From: Rhizobium glycinendophyticum
GTDB lineage: Bacteria > Pseudomonadota > Alphaproteobacteria > Rhizobiales > Rhizobiaceae
DNA: 64,000 bases
Direction: 5' to 3'
NCBI RefSeq assembly: GCF_006443685.1
Contig: NZ_VFYP01000001.1
Span: 2,108,001 to 2,172,000, forward strand
The position numbers and the translations under genes are program-made. Shown one piece after another: positions 61,962 to 64,000 of this stretch (position 1 is its first letter; every line of letters starts with the position of its first letter). The notes under the pieces were generated by a model. It was given only the letters and a program-made list of their open reading frames with translations, searched no databases and had not been told where the DNA came from.

Positions 61962-63311
61962 CTAAACAGCAATGGAATGCCGGCCCTTGCCGTTGGCGAG
62001 GTAGCTGTCGAAGACGGCCGCAATCGTGCGGGCGAAGGGTCGGCCAGCCTCCGTGATGGTGAAGCGATCGCCCACCAGCCGACAGATATCATCCTGGTTC
62101 GACGCGGCGAAGCTACCCGCTTCCCCGACGATTGCCTCCGCGTCCGCACCGAATTCGGCCCGTAACGCGTCGAAGGAGAGTTCGAAGCGGCACATGATTT
62201 CCTCGATCACCCGGCGCCGCATGCGGTCGTCATCGGTGACGGCCACGCCGCGCACTGCGGCGAGCCCCCCGTTATCAGCCATGCGCTGGTATTCGCCGGT
62301 CGCTGGCATGTTCTGCACATAACCCTGAGGCAATTGCCCGATCGAAGAAGCCCCGAGCCCGATCAGCGCGTCGGCTGCGTCGACCGTGTAGCCCTGGAAA
62401 TTGCGGCGCAGGCGCCCTTCCCGCTGGGCGATCGCCATGCTGTCGGTAGGTCGAGCGAAATGGTCGATACCGATCGGCTCGTACCCCGCCTCCACCAACA
62501 TTCGGGCTGCCAGGCTCATCTGGGCAAAACGCGCCTCGATGCCGGGCAGCACGTCCTCCCTGATCATTGTCTGGTGCTTCTTCATCCACGGCACATGCGC
62601 GTAGCCGAAGAGCGCGATCCGATCGGGAGAAAGCGAGAGAATGTCGCGCACCGTATCGGCGAGCGTCTCCTCGGTCTGATGCGGCAGGCCATAGAGGATG
62701 TCGCAGTTGACCGAATGCACGCCCCGCACCCTGACGGCATCGACCACCGACTTCGTATGTTCGAACGTCTGGATACGGTTGATGGCGCGCTGCACGTCAG
62801 GGTGGAAATCCTGAACACCGAGACTGGCACGTGTCATCCCGATCCGCGCCAGCGCATCGTAGCGCGGTTCGTCCAAATCGTTCGGGTCCATCTCGACGCT
62901 AATCTCGACCTCATCCGAGAAACGGAAGGCGTCGCGCAGCGCCGCCATCAGATCGACGAGATCGTCCGGCCGCACCATGGTCGGCGAACCGCCACCAAAA
63001 TGCACGGCAGTCACGACCGCATCGCGGTTTACGAGCTTTCCGACGGCCGCGATTTCTTTTCTTAAAGATTCCAGATAGATCGCGATAGGTTCATATTTCA
63101 GTGTATGCTTTGTGTGGCATGCGCAGAACCAGCAGAGCCGGTCGCAATAGGGAATATGGAGGTAGAGGGACAGCGTCTGCTCGTCGGTGATTGCCTGCAG
63201 CCATTCGGCATAGACGCCCGTATCGACCCCCTCGTGGAAGTGCGGTGCCGTTGGATAGCTGGTATAGCGCGGCACGGCCCCGGAATATTTTTTGAGAAGT
63301 GAATCTGGCAT
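61962..63311 (-). CDS. hemN: Oxygen-independent coproporphyrinogen III oxidase
   Basis: A 449-residue radical-SAM enzyme that decarboxylates coproporphyrinogen III without O2. The cluster motif is YCDRLCWFCACHTK; also seen are VHFGGGSPTMVR, SVEMDPNDLD, ASLGVQDFHPDVQRAINRIQ and HFARPTDSMA. The start ATG at 63311 gives MPDSLLKKYSGAVPRYTSYPTA, the usual HemN N-terminus. A perfect FNR/FixK box lies 66 nt upstream, fitting low-oxygen induction. Confidence 0.96.
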   Translation of the reverse strand: MPDSLLKKYSGAVPRYTSYPTAPHFHEGVDTGVYAEWLQAITDEQTLSLYLHIPYCDRLCWFCACHTKHTLKYEPIAIYLESLRKEIAAVGKLVNRDAVVTAVHFGGGSPTMVRPDDLVDLMAALRDAFRFSDEVEISVEMDPNDLDEPRYDALARIGMTRASLGVQDFHPDVQRAINRIQTFEHTKSVVDAVRVRGVHSVNCDILYGLPHQTEETLADTVRDILSLSPDRIALFGYAHVPWMKKHQTMIREDVLPGIEARFAQMSLAARMLVEAGYEPIGIDHFARPTDSMAIAQREGRLRRNFQGYTVDAADALIGLGASSIGQLPQGYVQNMPATGEYQRMADNGGLAAVRGVAVTDDDRMRRRVIEEIMCRFELSFDALRAEFGADAEAIVGEAGSFAASNQDDICRLVGDRFTITEAGRPFARTIAAVFDSYLANGKGRHSIAV

Positions 63312-63376
63312 GATCTGCGTGGTCCCGAAGCTGTGTCGACTACGACCAAAGATAGCGCCGTGCGACAATGCGGCCT

Positions 63377-63390
63377 TTGACTTCGATCAA
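63377..63390. promoter_or_regulatory. FNR/FixK box between hemN and fnrN
   Basis: TTGACTTCGATCAA, a perfect match to TTGAC-N4-ATCAA. It is centred about 72 nt before hemN and 117 nt before the fnrN-like gene, and may serve both. Confidence 0.88.
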
Positions 63391-63500
63391 TTTGATGTTA
63401 CATTTCTCAAGTAAGTTCTACGGAACTCAGAGGCCGAAAAGGCCATGCAGGTCGTTCGATGCGGATCGTTGTCGCACGGCCTCCCAGGGCGGCGTGATCA

Positions 63501-64000
63501 TGGACACCTATCTCAAACATTTGCCGGAATGCGAAGCCCCGGGCGTTTGTCGGGCTTGCGAGGCGCGTCACGGCGGGCTGTGCTCGGTATTGACCGCGAA
63601 CCAGCTCACCGAACTCAACCGTCACTCCATTCGCCGGCGAATCGACGCGGGCAATGAGGTGATCGGTCAGGGCGAGACGGTCGGCAGCTACAGCAACATT
63701 CTCAAAGGTGTGATCAAGCTTTCCAAGATGATGGCGGACGGCCGCCAGCAGATCGTCGGCCTGCAGTTTGCGCCCGATTTCCTGGGCCGCCCCTTCCTTG
63801 GCGAAAGCACCATCACGGCAGAAGCCGCGACCGACACTGAAATCTGCACCTTCCCACGCAATGTCGTCGACCGCATGGTCAGCGAAGTGCCGGACATGGA
63901 ACGCAAGCTGCACAACCAGTCGCTCAAGGAACTGGACGAGGCACGCGAGTGGATGCTGACGCTTGGCCGCAAGACGGCACAGGAAAAGGTGGCCAACTTC
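63501..64000 (+). CDS. fnrN: FnrN-type Crp/Fnr oxygen regulator (partial, cut by window end)
   Basis: The first 166 residues of a Crp/Fnr-family regulator. The N-terminus has the cysteines of an oxygen-labile [4Fe-4S] cluster (CEAPGVCRACEARHGGLC). Then comes the cyclic-nucleotide-binding-like beta roll (GQGETVGSYSNILKGVIKLSKMMADGRQQIVGLQFAPDFLGRPF), and the dimerisation helix with TLGRKTAQEKVANF just before the missing DNA-binding domain. It would activate the nearby cbb3 and hemN genes through the three FNR/FixK boxes and probably regulates itself. Confidence 0.92.

Overview
The window looks like chromosomal DNA of a Rhizobiaceae alphaproteobacterium (Rhizobium/Agrobacterium/Ensifer group). 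This rests on gene content: the acpXL-to-lpxXL very-long-chain fatty acid/lipid A locus, a fixNOQP/fixGHIS-type cbb3 oxidase locus with hemN and an fnrN-like regulator, RIME-like intergenic palindromes, DUF1489, and uniformly high GC. I see no prophage, integrase, insertion sequence, CRISPR array or rRNA. The last gene (fnrN-like) is cut by the window end.

Layout. 0-8 kb: an MscS channel, a DUF900 lipoprotein hydrolase, an EF-hand protein and an RND efflux adaptor/pump pair. 8-18 kb: housekeeping and small membrane genes, namely a CX5R phosphatase, DUF1489, serine deaminase sdaA, a 33-residue membrane ORF, DUF599, a DUF1624 acyltransferase-like protein, an ICMT-like methyltransferase, a MerR regulator with a clear promoter/operator, MgtE, a deformylase-like protein lacking two metal ligands, a BON protein and a LapG-family cysteine proteinase. 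18-24 kb: a secreted Pro/Gly/Asn-rich protein behind an AT-rich leader, tRNA-Leu(GAG), lipB, an XRE regulator, a DMT transporter, a membrane protein joining an SRPBCC-like region to a site-2-protease-like domain, and a GNAT. 24-30 kb: the glutathione-dependent formaldehyde pair (adhC and fghA) with ElaA, a frameshifted brnT plus intact brnA, DUF188 and DUF1345 between them, then a TetR/DMT-exporter pair with a palindromic operator.

30-43.5 kb: a minus-strand glycoside-utilisation cluster controlled by a divergent LacI regulator. It has a sugar-binding protein, two permeases and an ATPase for import, then GH2 beta-mannosidase, sugar isomerase, Gfo/Idh/MocA oxidoreductase, aldo/keto reductase and GH43 glycosidase. 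It fits uptake and intracellular hydrolysis of plant-hemicellulose oligosaccharides. Next come a GGDEF protein with a degenerate active site and gnd.

46.5-56 kb: the microaerobic respiration block. ccoNOQP and ccoGHIS are on the minus strand, separated by a terminator and a perfect FNR/FixK box. A second box lies between ccoN and a divergent hemerythrin gene, followed by a PAS protein. 56-62 kb: the acpXL-fabZ-fabF2-fabF1-adh-lpxXL operon that makes and attaches the C28 acyl chain of lipid A. One of its two ketosynthases has Glu in place of the active-site Cys. 62-64 kb: hemN and an fnrN-like regulator diverge from a third FNR/FixK box, linking haem synthesis, the cbb3 oxidase and the regulator into one low-oxygen regulon.
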